Under the pieces are notes generated by a model that was not told the origin of the DNA, made no database searches, and was given only the letters and a program-made list of their open reading frames with translations. A program made the position numbers and the translations under genes. Shown here in pieces: positions 36,291 through 44,377 of a DNA stretch of 64,000 nucleotides. The number at the start of each line of letters is the position of its first letter. Within the stretch, counting starts at the first letter, position 1. This DNA comes from JAVJRN01 sp040218415 (GTDB lineage Bacteria > Bacteroidota > Bacteroidia > Cytophagales > Cyclobacteriaceae): positions 1 through 64,000 of the forward strand of contig JAVJRN010000058.1 of assembly GCA_040218415.1 (NCBI GenBank), written 5' to 3'.

Positions 36291-37321
36291 CAGTTGATTT
36301 TTAAGTATTTCACTTTTATTTTATCAGAACCTAAAAGGTCGTGGCGATTGAGTATAAACGATGTGGCTAATGAATCAAACTCGATATCAAATCTGGTGCT
36401 ACGAAATTTGTGAGACGACATCATTACTAAAACAGTATCAATTGCTGGTTCAGTAAATAACGTCCCATCTTTTATCATTATTTGTAGCGTATCCTGCTGG
36501 TCATGAGCCGCATAGCGCCCTTCTAGTGAACGGTCAGGTTCTTGATTTAACAAAAAGAGTTCTTCCATTTTAGGATCTGAAATCGGATTTTCACCAACTA
36601 GTCTGTTGATTGTTTTATAAATCCGTAAGGCCTCTAACTGATAGAATAGAAGAGCAATGTTGAACCAGGATAACCGCTCCGTTCCAAAATAGGTGAGCCT
36701 ATTCATATAGATAGGATCTTCTACCAGATAGGTGACAAACTGTTTATCAAGCGGCCGATTATCACTATAAGCTCTCACCTGACTGAACCAGTCCGTATTC
36801 GTCATCAAAAAATGTTTATGTTCAACGATGACCTTGAGAACAGACTCAGAGTTCATTTCTACATAATACTTATTGCGCACATTAAGAAGACTTATATCCT
36901 CTTGTATTGCTTTAAATTCTCTCGGTGTTTCGAAATTATCGAGCTTTTTGAAACTTTGCCGGTCAAGCTTCAATGGTCTCCAAAACCTAAGAGTAATTTT
37001 AGCAAGGCTTTTGTTTGCCTGATACTCCGCTGGTCCTGGCCTGTTCCTTAGCACATGGTCTACTTGTACAACTTTGTCCTTAGTTTCCGTGAAGGTTCTT
37101 TCAATATCCTGTATGTCCACTAAGAGGTCCTGCTGAACCTCTCTGAGCACAGAAATGTAGACTTCACGATTCTTTCTCTTTTCATTCCAGTCTTCAATGT
37201 TGACCGCAATCAATATCCCAACCACTACGAGAATAATCTCTCCAATGGCATAAAGGATGTAGGTGGTGACTTTGTTGTCTTTGAGCATTTTTCGTCTGAT
37301 TTGGCGGAGGAGGAATAGCAT
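36290..37321 (-). CDS. DUF6090-type form A, long version with C-terminal beta-rich domain
   Basis: A 343-residue copy: MLFLLRQIRRKMLKDNKVTT, TM helix, NIEDWNEKRKNREV. The helical part has DWFSQVRAYSDNRPLDKQF and DPIYMNRLTYFG, matching in plan the long copies at 18616 and 19647 (DYFYSDPQSRNNISRYHYN, DYFLNDPFYKNELFNYRN). From LEGRYAAHDQQDTLQIMIKD the last 75 residues form the beta-rich extension. So the long subtype occurs in both A blocks. Gap upstream 4 bp. Confidence 0.84.
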   Translation of the reverse strand: MLFLLRQIRRKMLKDNKVTTYILYAIGEIILVVVGILIAVNIEDWNEKRKNREVYISVLREVQQDLLVDIQDIERTFTETKDKVVQVDHVLRNRPGPAEYQANKSLAKITLRFWRPLKLDRQSFKKLDNFETPREFKAIQEDISLLNVRNKYYVEMNSESVLKVIVEHKHFLMTNTDWFSQVRAYSDNRPLDKQFVTYLVEDPIYMNRLTYFGTERLSWFNIALLFYQLEALRIYKTINRLVGENPISDPKMEELFLLNQEPDRSLEGRYAAHDQQDTLQIMIKDGTLFTEPAIDTVLVMMSSHKFRSTRFDIEFDSLATSFILNRHDLLGSDKIKVKYLKIN

Positions 37322-37325
37322 ATGG

Positions 37326-38075
37326 TTACTTCGCCAGTGACTGGCTAATCATAGATTTTAGTTTCGTATTCTGCGAAATAAGCGAATCAAGAGAGGCCTG
37401 AGTGTCCTGAAGTTTGAGGTTACTTTCCAATAGCAGCTGCTGAAAGTATTCATCCTTCAGCAGCTTCAGCAGGCTCTCGCGAGTGATAAGAACAACATTG
37501 CCATCCATATTGAAAGCCGTAAAACTCTTGTCGTATAATGCTGCCAGGTTATGTCCTTTTTTCATGGAGATCGTACTACGGATTTTGTCAACAACATTCA
37601 CGAACTCAACAAAGGCTGCATCCATGGTTTTCATCCACCTGAAATAAGCAGCAATAGGCTCCTTCAGCTCTTCGATGCTCACACGATTTACCAAATCAGG
37701 ATGGTTGTCCCTTGTTAATGGAATGTAGTACAAAGTTCGTCTAGTCAAATTTGGATCCTTGAATGCAACCTCTGCAACTTCACGTTTACCAAGAATAATA
37801 CCGAAGCAATCATGATGAAAATCTGCAATTCGCTCAGTAGTAGCTCTATTTTTAATAAACCCAGAGGCGTCAACTTCTAAATCTGTCAATACTTTCCTCA
37901 GCAGTACTTTTTCTGCTGCAAGGTTTTTTTGAGCTTGATTCCAATCATCAATACTCACGGCAATCAAGATTCCGATTACCACCAGCACAATCTCTCCAAT
38001 GGCATACAATAGGTAGGTTGTGATTTTATTTTTCTGCATAAGCTTTCGGCGGATTTTTCTAAGGAGGAAGAGCAT
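37326..38075 (-). CDS. DUF6090-type membrane protein, form A
   Basis: A 249-residue copy: MLFLLRKIRRKLMQKNKITT, TM helix, SIDDWNQAQKNLAAEK. The outer domain is divergent: instead of the usual block it has LVNRVSIEELKEPIAAYFRW near residue 120, and no SG motif. The C-terminal coiled coil (LKLQDTQASLDSLISQNTKL) is strong. One-base overlap with the stop of the gene upstream. Confidence 0.85.
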   Translation of the reverse strand: MLFLLRKIRRKLMQKNKITTYLLYAIGEIVLVVIGILIAVSIDDWNQAQKNLAAEKVLLRKVLTDLEVDASGFIKNRATTERIADFHHDCFGIILGKREVAEVAFKDPNLTRRTLYYIPLTRDNHPDLVNRVSIEELKEPIAAYFRWMKTMDAAFVEFVNVVDKIRSTISMKKGHNLAALYDKSFTAFNMDGNVVLITRESLLKLLKDEYFQQLLLESNLKLQDTQASLDSLISQNTKLKSMISQSLAK

Positions 38076-38827
38076 CAGTTGTTAGTTGGGTTTGCTGTTT
38101 CTTCAAGAATTTTATCGATAATTTCCTCCAGACGTTCCAATTTGTTGATATAATTGGTAATGCACCAGTATTGATTGTCCATATGATTTTCAAACTCTAT
38201 CTGCTGAAATAAATTTTCATTTTTTGATGCAAACTTAGAACGACCATTCGGTTTACCCAGCCCATAGAAGTCAATGTCTTTCATCGAAGCATTTTTAGTC
38301 AGGTAAGGCAATGTTAGATTTTGATTCAATTCATCCATCGTTTCATAGGCTTCCACTTTTTCGTCCATGTTGCTTTCCCATTCAAAAATCAACAGCCTGA
38401 GCTCGTCGGATGAAATAAGATTAAGTTTTCCGGAGGAGATCAGCTCAGAAATGACCGATTGACTGGGATTAAAGTCATGATGATCTATGCTTAAATAGAT
38501 TAAACTGTCGAGGTTGTTTTGCGCCAGAACAGATGTAGGTTTCCCGATAAGCTGCATTATTGCACTTGTTGCTTCGGCGAGAACCTTGTGATAGGCAAGA
38601 TGGTTTTGGAGTCGAGTCTTATTACTGAGAAATTCCTGATGCAGGTCTTTCAGGATCGCCTTTTCCTCTTTTTGATTTTTTCGGTTTTCACTCCAGTCAT
38701 CAATATTAACAGCAATCAAAATCCCAATAACCACGAGAATAATCTCGCCAATGCCATACAATAGGTAGGTAGTGAATTTATTATTCATAAGCGTTTTTCG
38801 TCTGATTTGGCGGAGGAGGAAGAGCAT
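38075..38827 (-). CDS. DUF6090-type membrane protein, form A
   Basis: A 250-residue copy: MLFLLRQIRRKTLMNNKFTT, TM helix of the YGIGEI subtype, NIDDWSENRKNQKEEK. The block is canonical: LISSGKLNLISSDELRLLIF. It has ASMKDIDFYGLGKPNGRSKF in the outer domain, unlike any neighbour. Gap upstream 7 bp. Confidence 0.86.
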   Translation of the reverse strand: MLFLLRQIRRKTLMNNKFTTYLLYGIGEIILVVIGILIAVNIDDWSENRKNQKEEKAILKDLHQEFLSNKTRLQNHLAYHKVLAEATSAIMQLIGKPTSVLAQNNLDSLIYLSIDHHDFNPSQSVISELISSGKLNLISSDELRLLIFEWESNMDEKVEAYETMDELNQNLTLPYLTKNASMKDIDFYGLGKPNGRSKFASKNENLFQQIEFENHMDNQYWCITNYINKLERLEEIIDKILEETANPTNN

Positions 38828-38834
38828 GGGTTGA

Positions 38835-39566
38835 TTATTTATTCAATTCTGTTTTGACAATTTCTTGCAAATAGATAATTGTCTTTTCAAGATACCTCGC
38901 CTTGGTCAAGAGCACCCAGGAGAGGTTGCGGCTTTTTTGAATGATGGATAGCCACTGTCTATTTTGACGTATGTCCTGCAGTTCGTATGGCAGTCTTTTC
39001 CAGTAGGGAAAATAAGGGACTCGCCCCAGGTGAAAGTATTGGTTATTAAAAGGGATAAAGTCATTGAGAACCGTATGAATACGTTCAGACTCATATTTGT
39101 GATAATAGGGTATGTCTTGTTCGTAGTAGCGGTTGATCTCTTGCCTTAATGTATCGTTGGTAACCAAATCAATTCCTTTGGCCATTAATAGCTGATATCC
39201 TCCAGCGATGGGATTGAAGTGCGGACTGATTTCATAGGCATAGACAAACGAGGCTATTGTATCTGAAAAAGGCTCTGAAGAATAAAAGAAAACTTCTAAA
39301 GTAGAGTCACATCGCAAAATCCATTCATGGTTCTTGATTTCATTCCGAATTTCGTCAAGATCATTTTGTAAGTCTACTTCTATTTCTAGTAGCACTTTAC
39401 GCTCCATACTGGTCTTTTTTTGCCTTTCACTCCAGTCATCTATACTCACGGCAATCAATATCCCTACTACTACAAGTACAATCTCTCCAATAGCATACAG
39501 CAGGTAAGTAGTGAATTTGTTATTCATAAGCGTTTTGCGTCTGATTTGGCGGAGGAGGAAGAGCAT
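38835..39566 (-). CDS. DUF6090-type membrane protein, form A
   Basis: A 243-residue copy: MLFLLRQIRRKTLMNNKFTT, TM helix YAIGEIVLVVVG, SIDDWSERQKKTSM. The block is LMAKGIDLVTNDTLRQEINR, followed by a DIPYYHKYESER segment that matches YYAKYENER in the copy at 34046. A Tyr/Pro-rich loop (YFHLGRVPYFPYWKRLPYE) follows. There is a 42-bp gap to the split copy upstream. Confidence 0.86.
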   Translation of the reverse strand: MLFLLRQIRRKTLMNNKFTTYLLYAIGEIVLVVVGILIAVSIDDWSERQKKTSMERKVLLEIEVDLQNDLDEIRNEIKNHEWILRCDSTLEVFFYSSEPFSDTIASFVYAYEISPHFNPIAGGYQLLMAKGIDLVTNDTLRQEINRYYEQDIPYYHKYESERIHTVLNDFIPFNNQYFHLGRVPYFPYWKRLPYELQDIRQNRQWLSIIQKSRNLSWVLLTKARYLEKTIIYLQEIVKTELNK

Positions 39567-39608
39567 ATTAGTTGAAAATTAGTTCAATATGCTTCGAAAT
39601 CTTCAGTT

Positions 39609-40403
39609 TCATCGTTTTGCTATTTGCTTGATGAGTCCTAGTGTTTTTTCTTTTTGGTCATTCATGAAATCAATATGAGCCAAAGCGAGGAAATGTCGAA
39701 AATTAATCAAGTTGATCATAAGCAGTTCGTTTTCTGGTTTTTTCAGTTGCATGCGTGTAAGTTCTTTTAGTCGATCTTCATTAAGGTCAATAGTACCCTG
39801 TTTTTTGATTTTGTCGATGAAGTAAGTTCCGATCTTATGGTTAAATGTTACCTGAATTTCAGAAAGTGTAAGGACTGTTTTGAGAAAGTGATCATCAGTG
39901 AAATGCTGATTGTTTTTATTGATAATCTGCTCGACCTTTTCCAATCCCTTGAAATAGATAACCAAGTCTTTTTTTAGCTGCTCTTCACGGATGATGTCAA
40001 TGTTCCCGGAAGTAACCAACTCAGTATAGGTGGGGTCAATCTTGATAAAGGTCATTCTGCCTGTGATTATCCCCAAAGCGGATGTGAAAGCACTGTCGGC
40101 CATAAATGCTTAGTGTGTTTTGTAATGCGCAATGATAGGATAGGCTATATCTGCTATTTCAGACTCAAACCTGATTTGATTATCTATTTTGAGCAACTGT
40201 TCTTTAAGATCTCGTTGGATATTGTGAATGTATACCTGCTCTTTTTTGCTTTCGATACGAGAAGTATTCCAATTATCAATACTCACGGCAATCAATATCC
40301 CAACTACCACGAGCACAATCTCTCCAATAGCATACAGCAGGTAAGTAGTGAATTTGTTATTCATAAGCGTTTTTCGTCTGATTTGGCGGAGGAGGAAGAG
40401 CAT
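39609..40403 (-). pseudogene. DUF6090-type form A, split by one in-frame TAA
   Basis: From ATG at 40403 a normal anchor (MLFLLRQIRRKTLMNNKFTT, TM helix, SIDNWNTSRIESKKEQ) is read for 97 residues, then TAA at 40112-40110. The same frame stays open to 39609 and holds the family block LVTSGNIDIIREEQLKKDLV. An ATG at 40103 could restart a 164-residue piece without an anchor. The stop lies at nearly the same depth (codon 98) as in the split form-B gene (codon 90). It may be one recent point mutation, or two chains may really be made. Confidence 0.85.
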
Positions 40404-40406
40404 GGA

Positions 40407-40781
40407 CTAAACCAGCTTAAAGTCATAATGGTTGGACATCAATCGAAAATGCTTATCCAATGAAAATAGTATTAGCGAGTGTTCGATCGTTTGCTGCAGA
40501 ATGATCAGGTCAGGTATTCCCACTTTATTGATTCCATTTTCGAGATTTAATCGTTGATATCTTCTTATCAGCTCCCAGTCGATTTGAAGTGGAATTAAAT
40601 TTAAACATGTAAGGGACTCGATCACTTGTGTTTGCTTTTGCAGTGCAAGTGCAGGAATCAGTTCGGTTAAAATAATATCATTGGTTACTATCAGGTCTTC
40701 TTCCAGTAGTTGATCCATCTGATCCACCGATCCTGTTCGAAAATACTCAACCCAAACGGAGGTATCAGCCAAGACTTTCAC
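40407..40781 (-). CDS. vapC: VapC-type PIN-domain toxin
   Basis: A 124-residue PIN-domain protein: LADTSVWVEYF carries the first acidic residue (Asp6), LTELIPAL the conserved Glu, GIPDLIILQQ and FSLDKHF the later acids. Family members are ribonucleases that cut tRNA or rRNA and are silenced by a cognate antitoxin. The start is GTG at 40781, which overlaps the antitoxin stop (GTGA), the usual coupling of such pairs. It ends 3 bp before the split DUF6090 gene. Confidence 0.88.
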   Translation of the reverse strand: MKVLADTSVWVEYFRTGSVDQMDQLLEEDLIVTNDIILTELIPALALQKQTQVIESLTCLNLIPLQIDWELIRRYQRLNLENGINKVGIPDLIILQQTIEHSLILFSLDKHFRLMSNHYDFKLV

Positions 40782-40972
40782 GATCTTTTACGGGTTGTTC
40801 CCAGATCAACATCCAAGTCAATTTTTCCTTTGAAAGTCAGTAACCTTTGACGTTTAATTTGTCGGATTTGATTTTCAAGCGCATCTTTGATCAATTGGCT
40901 TTTTGTTTTTGCTCCAGTAATTTCCAATGCCTCTTTGATTAATTCTTCAGGTAAATCCAGTGTAGTTCGCAT
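40778..40972 (-). CDS. vapB: VapB-type antitoxin
   Basis: A 64-residue protein starting MRTTLDLPEELIKEALEITG, followed by AKTKSQLIKDALENQI. This is the N-terminal DNA-binding domain of the small VapB antitoxins of the MRTTLDIPEEL group. The basic and acidic tail (KGKIDLDVDLGTTRKRS) is the usual toxin-neutralising end. It would repress its own operon together with the toxin. It begins about 90 bp after a lone N-terminal stub of a form-A array gene. Confidence 0.87.
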   Translation of the reverse strand: MRTTLDLPEELIKEALEITGAKTKSQLIKDALENQIRQIKRQRLLTFKGKIDLDVDLGTTRKRS

Positions 40973-41063
40973 AAATATATATGTTGTTATACATAAATAT
41001 ATGCATACGAACCGATGATGTCAATATTGATTTGCAAAATTGATAACACGCTGGAATGGGTAA

Positions 41064-41102
41064 TCAAATTTTACATCGGATTTTTCCGAGGAGGAAGAGC
41101 AT
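41064..41102 (-). pseudogene. Form-A N-terminal stub in front of the VapBC pair
   Basis: ATG at 41102 shares a base with the stop of the array gene upstream (TAATG) and reads MLFLLGKIRCKI-stop, 12 residues matching MLFLLRKIRRKL with two changes. No family sequence follows; the toxin-antitoxin pair does. Confidence 0.75.
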
Positions 41103-41833
41103 TATTTTTCTAGCCTTTTAAGGTCTTCTTCAATGAATGCGATCAAAGAGGATACCTGTTCTTTCAATTCTGTGTAAGTATCAAGCATTACAGCTCTGTA
41201 ACTCAGATTAACAGATATAGCATTTTTAAAAGTAGTGTTTGACTTCAACTCAGCATAATTGATAGGCTTTGCTGCCTTTCCCACAGAGTCTATTTCAATG
41301 GCGCTAATAACCTCTGGCCACAAAACATGGAACTGAAAAGGATGATCGTCTTTCGTTTCAAAGTCTATCGCGTTATGAAAGGAAACGGCATATATCCTCG
41401 ATATTTCAGAACGAAGCGAATCATTGGAAATAATTTCTAACCCTTTTGATTTTAGGCTTTCATAGGCGCTATTCTTGGGAATAGTTCTTGTAGAAAACAT
41501 CAGGTTGCTGAAGTGAAAAGCCAGGGAATCGTGATATGGAAGGTCGGCTCGCAAATGTCTTAATACAATATCATTTGAATTTTTTGTCGACAAGTTGAAG
41601 TCTACATTGTATTGGATGTCTTTTAAATCAAACTCAAGATCTCCTTTCAGCTCTTTTAAATACTTGATCTCAAGTGCTCTCCTCTGCTTCTGCTCATTCC
41701 ATTCATCTATATTGACTGCTATTAATATCCCGACAACTACTAAGATGATCTCACCTATACCATATAATAAGTAAGTTGTGAATTTGCTATTCATAAGTGT
41801 TTTTCGTCTGATTTGGCGGAGGAGGAAGAGCAT
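41102..41833 (-). CDS. DUF6090-type membrane protein, form A
   Basis: A 243-residue copy: MLFLLRQIRRKTLMNSKFTT, TM helix (YGIGEIILVVVG), NIDEWNEQKQRRALE. The block is LKSKGLEIISNDSLRSEISR, and DLPYHDSLAFHF lies just before it. The tail ends SSLIAFIEEDLKRLEK. Upstream, 41834-41953 carries no family sequence and leads to the YjjX gene. Confidence 0.86.
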   Translation of the reverse strand: MLFLLRQIRRKTLMNSKFTTYLLYGIGEIILVVVGILIAVNIDEWNEQKQRRALEIKYLKELKGDLEFDLKDIQYNVDFNLSTKNSNDIVLRHLRADLPYHDSLAFHFSNLMFSTRTIPKNSAYESLKSKGLEIISNDSLRSEISRIYAVSFHNAIDFETKDDHPFQFHVLWPEVISAIEIDSVGKAAKPINYAELKSNTTFKNAISVNLSYRAVMLDTYTELKEQVSSLIAFIEEDLKRLEK

Positions 41834-41953
41834 TTTCCGGATGGGATATTTAGTGGTTGGGCAATTGCAATAAATGAAGATAGTGAATCAAAGAGTAACA
41901 AGGCAAGTAAGCGTGAGCCTTTTAAAGTTTTGATACCTCTGATCCTTAAGGAC

Positions 41954-42478
41954 TTAGTAAATTTCTTTTTTGACATGTGGTATCAAGGCCAAAATGACCG
42001 CTTGCACGTAGTATTCCGTTCTTCCCAGTAAACCATTCGTGAGTGAGCCTACCGCCCCACCCTTTTGCTTCGAGTTTTTCTCGCCGAAAACCTGATCATT
42101 GGCATAGCCAAGTTCTACACCCTGATGTACCAAGTCCCTCACTTTGGGAGGCAGATAAAAAGTGCTTGTTCGAGATTGTCCTTTTTGATGCTTTGATAGT
42201 ATGACAACCCACGCGAAAGCTTCCATACCGTCAGGTGTTTCTGCTATTCCTCCCTCAATGCCTACCCAATAATCCGCATTTTCAATGGTTGCTTTGGCAT
42301 TTACAGCTCGGTTTTTAGCACCGGCTAAGGTTTCTTCATTGGTCATAGGTTGATCAGACACGCCAGAAGAAGTTGCGATCCCTTCGACTTCCAATAGCTC
42401 ATTGGGAAACATCTGAGTAAATCCTGTTGATGCACAATTGATTTTGACAGGGTTTTTTGAAGCAACGATAACTTTCAT
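41954..42478 (-). CDS. yjjX: Inosine/xanthosine triphosphatase, YjjX/NTPase 1 family
   Basis: A 174-residue enzyme expected to hydrolyse ITP/XTP and so keep non-canonical purines out of nucleic acids. Family marks: MKVIVASKNPVKINCA at the N-terminus, SGVSDQPMTNEETLAGAKNR in the middle, DYWVGIEGGI and the KQKGGAVGSLTNGLLGR segment. Length matches the family. It is a housekeeping-type gene stranded inside the membrane-protein array, between a decayed copy and an intact copy, which suggests that the array region has captured or been inserted around ordinary genes. Confidence 0.9.
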   Translation of the reverse strand: MKVIVASKNPVKINCASTGFTQMFPNELLEVEGIATSSGVSDQPMTNEETLAGAKNRAVNAKATIENADYWVGIEGGIAETPDGMEAFAWVVILSKHQKGQSRTSTFYLPPKVRDLVHQGVELGYANDQVFGEKNSKQKGGAVGSLTNGLLGRTEYYVQAVILALIPHVKKEIY

Positions 42479-42546
42479 AGGAAAATGGTTAATGACTTGA
42501 TAGGTCTCTTTGGCTTATTTGGAAGCGGCTATTCAGACGGGTTAGT

Positions 42547-42916
42547 TCAATTTTTGGTCTTTTGATATTTTGTTAATAATTCACTGGCATGCCGCTCTAT
42601 GCTTTTGCTATCATTCTTATTATCTACAATGAGCAGGCGCATTAAAGAGGCTAGTTGATTGAAGCTAGCTAAAAATTCTTTTTTGTCCCGCTGATTCCAT
42701 CATTGATCCTCTAGTGGGATTTGGTATAGGTAATTGCTCTACTCATTATTGATTGGGTATTTACCCAAATGAGCGGCAAGCTGTTGGGCGTAAATCTCAG
42801 AAAAAGTGCTCAAGTCTTATACGGTCTGACTATCGTCTGACCTTGTTTATAGTCAGGCGGAGATAGTGCTTACTTTCAATCATTTTCTTTCGGATTTTGC
42901 GGAGGAGGAAGAGCAT
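42547..42916 (-). pseudogene. Decayed form-A array gene carrying a REP unit
   Basis: ATG at 42916 overlaps the upstream stop (TAATG) and reads MLFLLRKIRKKMIESKHY, then runs through REP sequence to a stop near 42830. Downstream a second frame, with two stops, reads FSEIYAQQLAAHLGKYPIN and later WNQRDKKEFLASFNQLASLM, ending with a stop at 42549-42547. The latter part is plausibly the C-terminal end of an array gene, although identity is too low to be certain. The membrane helix is absent, as in the decayed copy at 32.5 kb. Confidence 0.6.
42824..42841. repeat. REP unit
   Basis: One copy of GTCTGACTATCGTCTGAC, followed by CTTGTTTATA and a partial inverted half (GTCAGGCGGAGATAG). It lies at the point where the form-A stub loses family identity. 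Confidence 0.8.
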
Positions 42917-43623
42917 TATTTCTGTTTTCTTAGTTCATTCATCAAATTGTAGGTCTGTTGTTGGATTTGTGTTAGTATCAATTTGGATATTCTATAGTGG
43001 TTCTGCTTTGCTGAAACTAGTTTGTTTAACAATATGGCCACCTCTTCTTTCTTTATGGTTTCCCAGAAATGATCGTTTATAGGACCTGAATTAATTAAGC
43101 TAATCTCATTTTTTTGGGGAAGTCGGTAGCTGAACTCTGAAGTCGCCGACCAAAACTTTTGATAGGTCAAGTCTCCCAGCTCAATAATTAGTTCCTGATC
43201 CCTTTTTAGTGTGAACATTAAATTGGTAAGCTGCTTAGGAAGAAGACTAATATCTCCAGTAGAAGTAAGTGCTGAAAATGTATTTGTATTGAAGGGTCTA
43301 ACTCTGTCGGCTAAAAGCGTAGCTTCATAGCGCGCAATTTTGTAGACGGTATCCAGGTTGGCAGAGGGTGCGGTCAACCGCTTTTGAAATGCTTCAAATT
43401 CCTTTTGACCTGCTTCAACATTAGAGAGAAAGTCTAACATTGCTATACTATCTTGTTGCAGGTCTTTTAAGAGAAACAACTTATAGCTATCCACTTTTTT
43501 CTCTTTTTTTCGATTATCATCCCAATCGTTTACCTGAAGGGCAATCAAAATACCCACAACCACAAGGAATATCTCCCCGACAGCATAGAGTAAATAAGTG
43601 CCTACTTTTTTATTTTCAATCAT
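42916..43623 (-). CDS. DUF6090-type form A with a mutated start codon
   Basis: The 235-residue frame begins MIENKKVGTYLLYAVGEIFL. Upstream in frame, ILFLLRKIRKK is intact, but the expected ATG at 43656-43654 is ATA. So translation must either use the internal ATG at 43623, which drops the conserved 11-residue lead, or tolerate AUA. DDWN is NDWDD here. The block is LTSTGDISLLPKQLTNLMFT. The gene shares ANLDTVYKIARYE with the copy at 35559. Losing the basic lead could weaken membrane orientation. Confidence 0.8.
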   Translation of the reverse strand: MIENKKVGTYLLYAVGEIFLVVVGILIALQVNDWDDNRKKEKKVDSYKLFLLKDLQQDSIAMLDFLSNVEAGQKEFEAFQKRLTAPSANLDTVYKIARYEATLLADRVRPFNTNTFSALTSTGDISLLPKQLTNLMFTLKRDQELIIELGDLTYQKFWSATSEFSYRLPQKNEISLINSGPINDHFWETIKKEEVAILLNKLVSAKQNHYRISKLILTQIQQQTYNLMNELRKQK

Positions 43624-43683
43624 TTTCTTTCGGATTTTGCGGAGTAGGAAGAGTATTTTGTTGGGTATAAATTTATTGGGTAG

Positions 43684-43950
43684 TCATGGGAATAACTTGT
43701 AAATGTCATTTCGCTTCACAAAGCGAACCAATTCTATATGATCTGCTGCAATGTAGAGCCCCAAACGATAATCCCCTATTCTAATTCTGTAAGCAGTTGG
43801 GTGACCTTTTATTTTTTTTAGTTGTGAGATTTCCTCTATGCTCTTTACAGATTTTAGCTGATTCACTACCATTTCTACTTTAGAGATCAGCTTTTCATCT
43901 TTTATCTTTCTCACATCTTTGATGACTGCCTTAGAGTAAGTAACTCTCAT
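43684..43950 (-). CDS. RelE/ParE-family toxin
   Basis: An 88-residue toxin fold: VTYSKAVIKDVRKIKDEKLI, IKGHPTAYRIRIGDYRLGLY and VRFVKRNDIYKLFP. The Y-R-I-R-I-G-D-Y-R-L core and the terminal R-x-x-I-Y-K-x-F-P are standard for RelE-like mRNA interferases and ParE-like gyrase inhibitors; sequence alone does not separate the two. Its ATG overlaps the antitoxin stop (ATGA). It ends 28 bp before the ATA-start array gene. Confidence 0.88.
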   Translation of the reverse strand: MRVTYSKAVIKDVRKIKDEKLISKVEMVVNQLKSVKSIEEISQLKKIKGHPTAYRIRIGDYRLGLYIAADHIELVRFVKRNDIYKLFP

Positions 43951-44201
43951 TTCTCGTGAAGGGCTTCAAAGAAATCGGCTTCTGTACCTTGATCAGAACG
44001 ATCCGCCTGCTGCATGAGCGCAAGAAGACCCAAGTCTTCCTTTTCTTCTTGGGTCATATTGTCCATTCGTTCCTGCTCTTTTTGATGAACGTACGCCTGA
44101 ACAGCCTTCTCCATAAGTTTCTTTACACTTATGTTTTCAAAAGCGGAGAGCACTTTAAGCTTGGTAAGTGTTGTTTCCTCAATATCTATATTTTTTCTCA
44201 T
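43947..44201 (-). CDS. Antitoxin of the RelE/ParE-type pair
   Basis: An 84-residue protein: MRKNIDIEETTLTKLKVLSA, FENISVKKLMEKAVQAYV, then an acidic tail (EEKEDLGLLALMQQADRSDQ). The N-terminal half resembles a ribbon-helix-helix DNA-binding domain and the tail would wrap the toxin. It overlaps the toxin by 4 bp. The region just upstream has ATATACATTTGATATACAAT, which contains a TACATTTG that could serve as a -7 element. Confidence 0.82.
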   Translation of the reverse strand: MRKNIDIEETTLTKLKVLSAFENISVKKLMEKAVQAYVHQKEQERMDNMTQEEKEDLGLLALMQQADRSDQGTEADFFEALHEK

Positions 44202-44229
44202 TGTATATCAAATGTATATAATATACACT

Positions 44230-44274
44230 TTACTCAATCATTTTCTTTCAGATTTTGCGGAGGAGGAAGAGCAT
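44230..44274 (-). pseudogene. Form-A N-terminal stub in front of the RelE/ParE-type pair
   Basis: ATG at 44274 reads MLFLLRKI, then TGA, then KKMIE and TAA, so it is the first 14 codons of a form-A gene with one point-mutation stop. About 30 bp later the antitoxin begins. No other part of the family gene is present. Confidence 0.75.
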
Positions 44275-44309
44275 GTTTTTAATTATTTATTGGCTGAGAA
44301 GATTATACG

Positions 44310-44354
44310 GTCTGACTATCGTCTGACCTTGTTTACGTCAGACGATAGTCAGAC
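44310..44354. repeat. Perfect REP hairpin beside the REP-associated transposase
   Basis: GTCTGACTATCGTCTGAC at 44310-44327 and its exact reverse complement at 44337-44354, with a 9-base loop: an 18-bp perfect stem. Each arm is itself a direct repeat of GTCTGAC. It lies 23 bp beyond the 3' end of the transposase gene. Confidence 0.92.
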
Positions 44355-44377
44355 GAGCCTACTACCATAATTATAAG

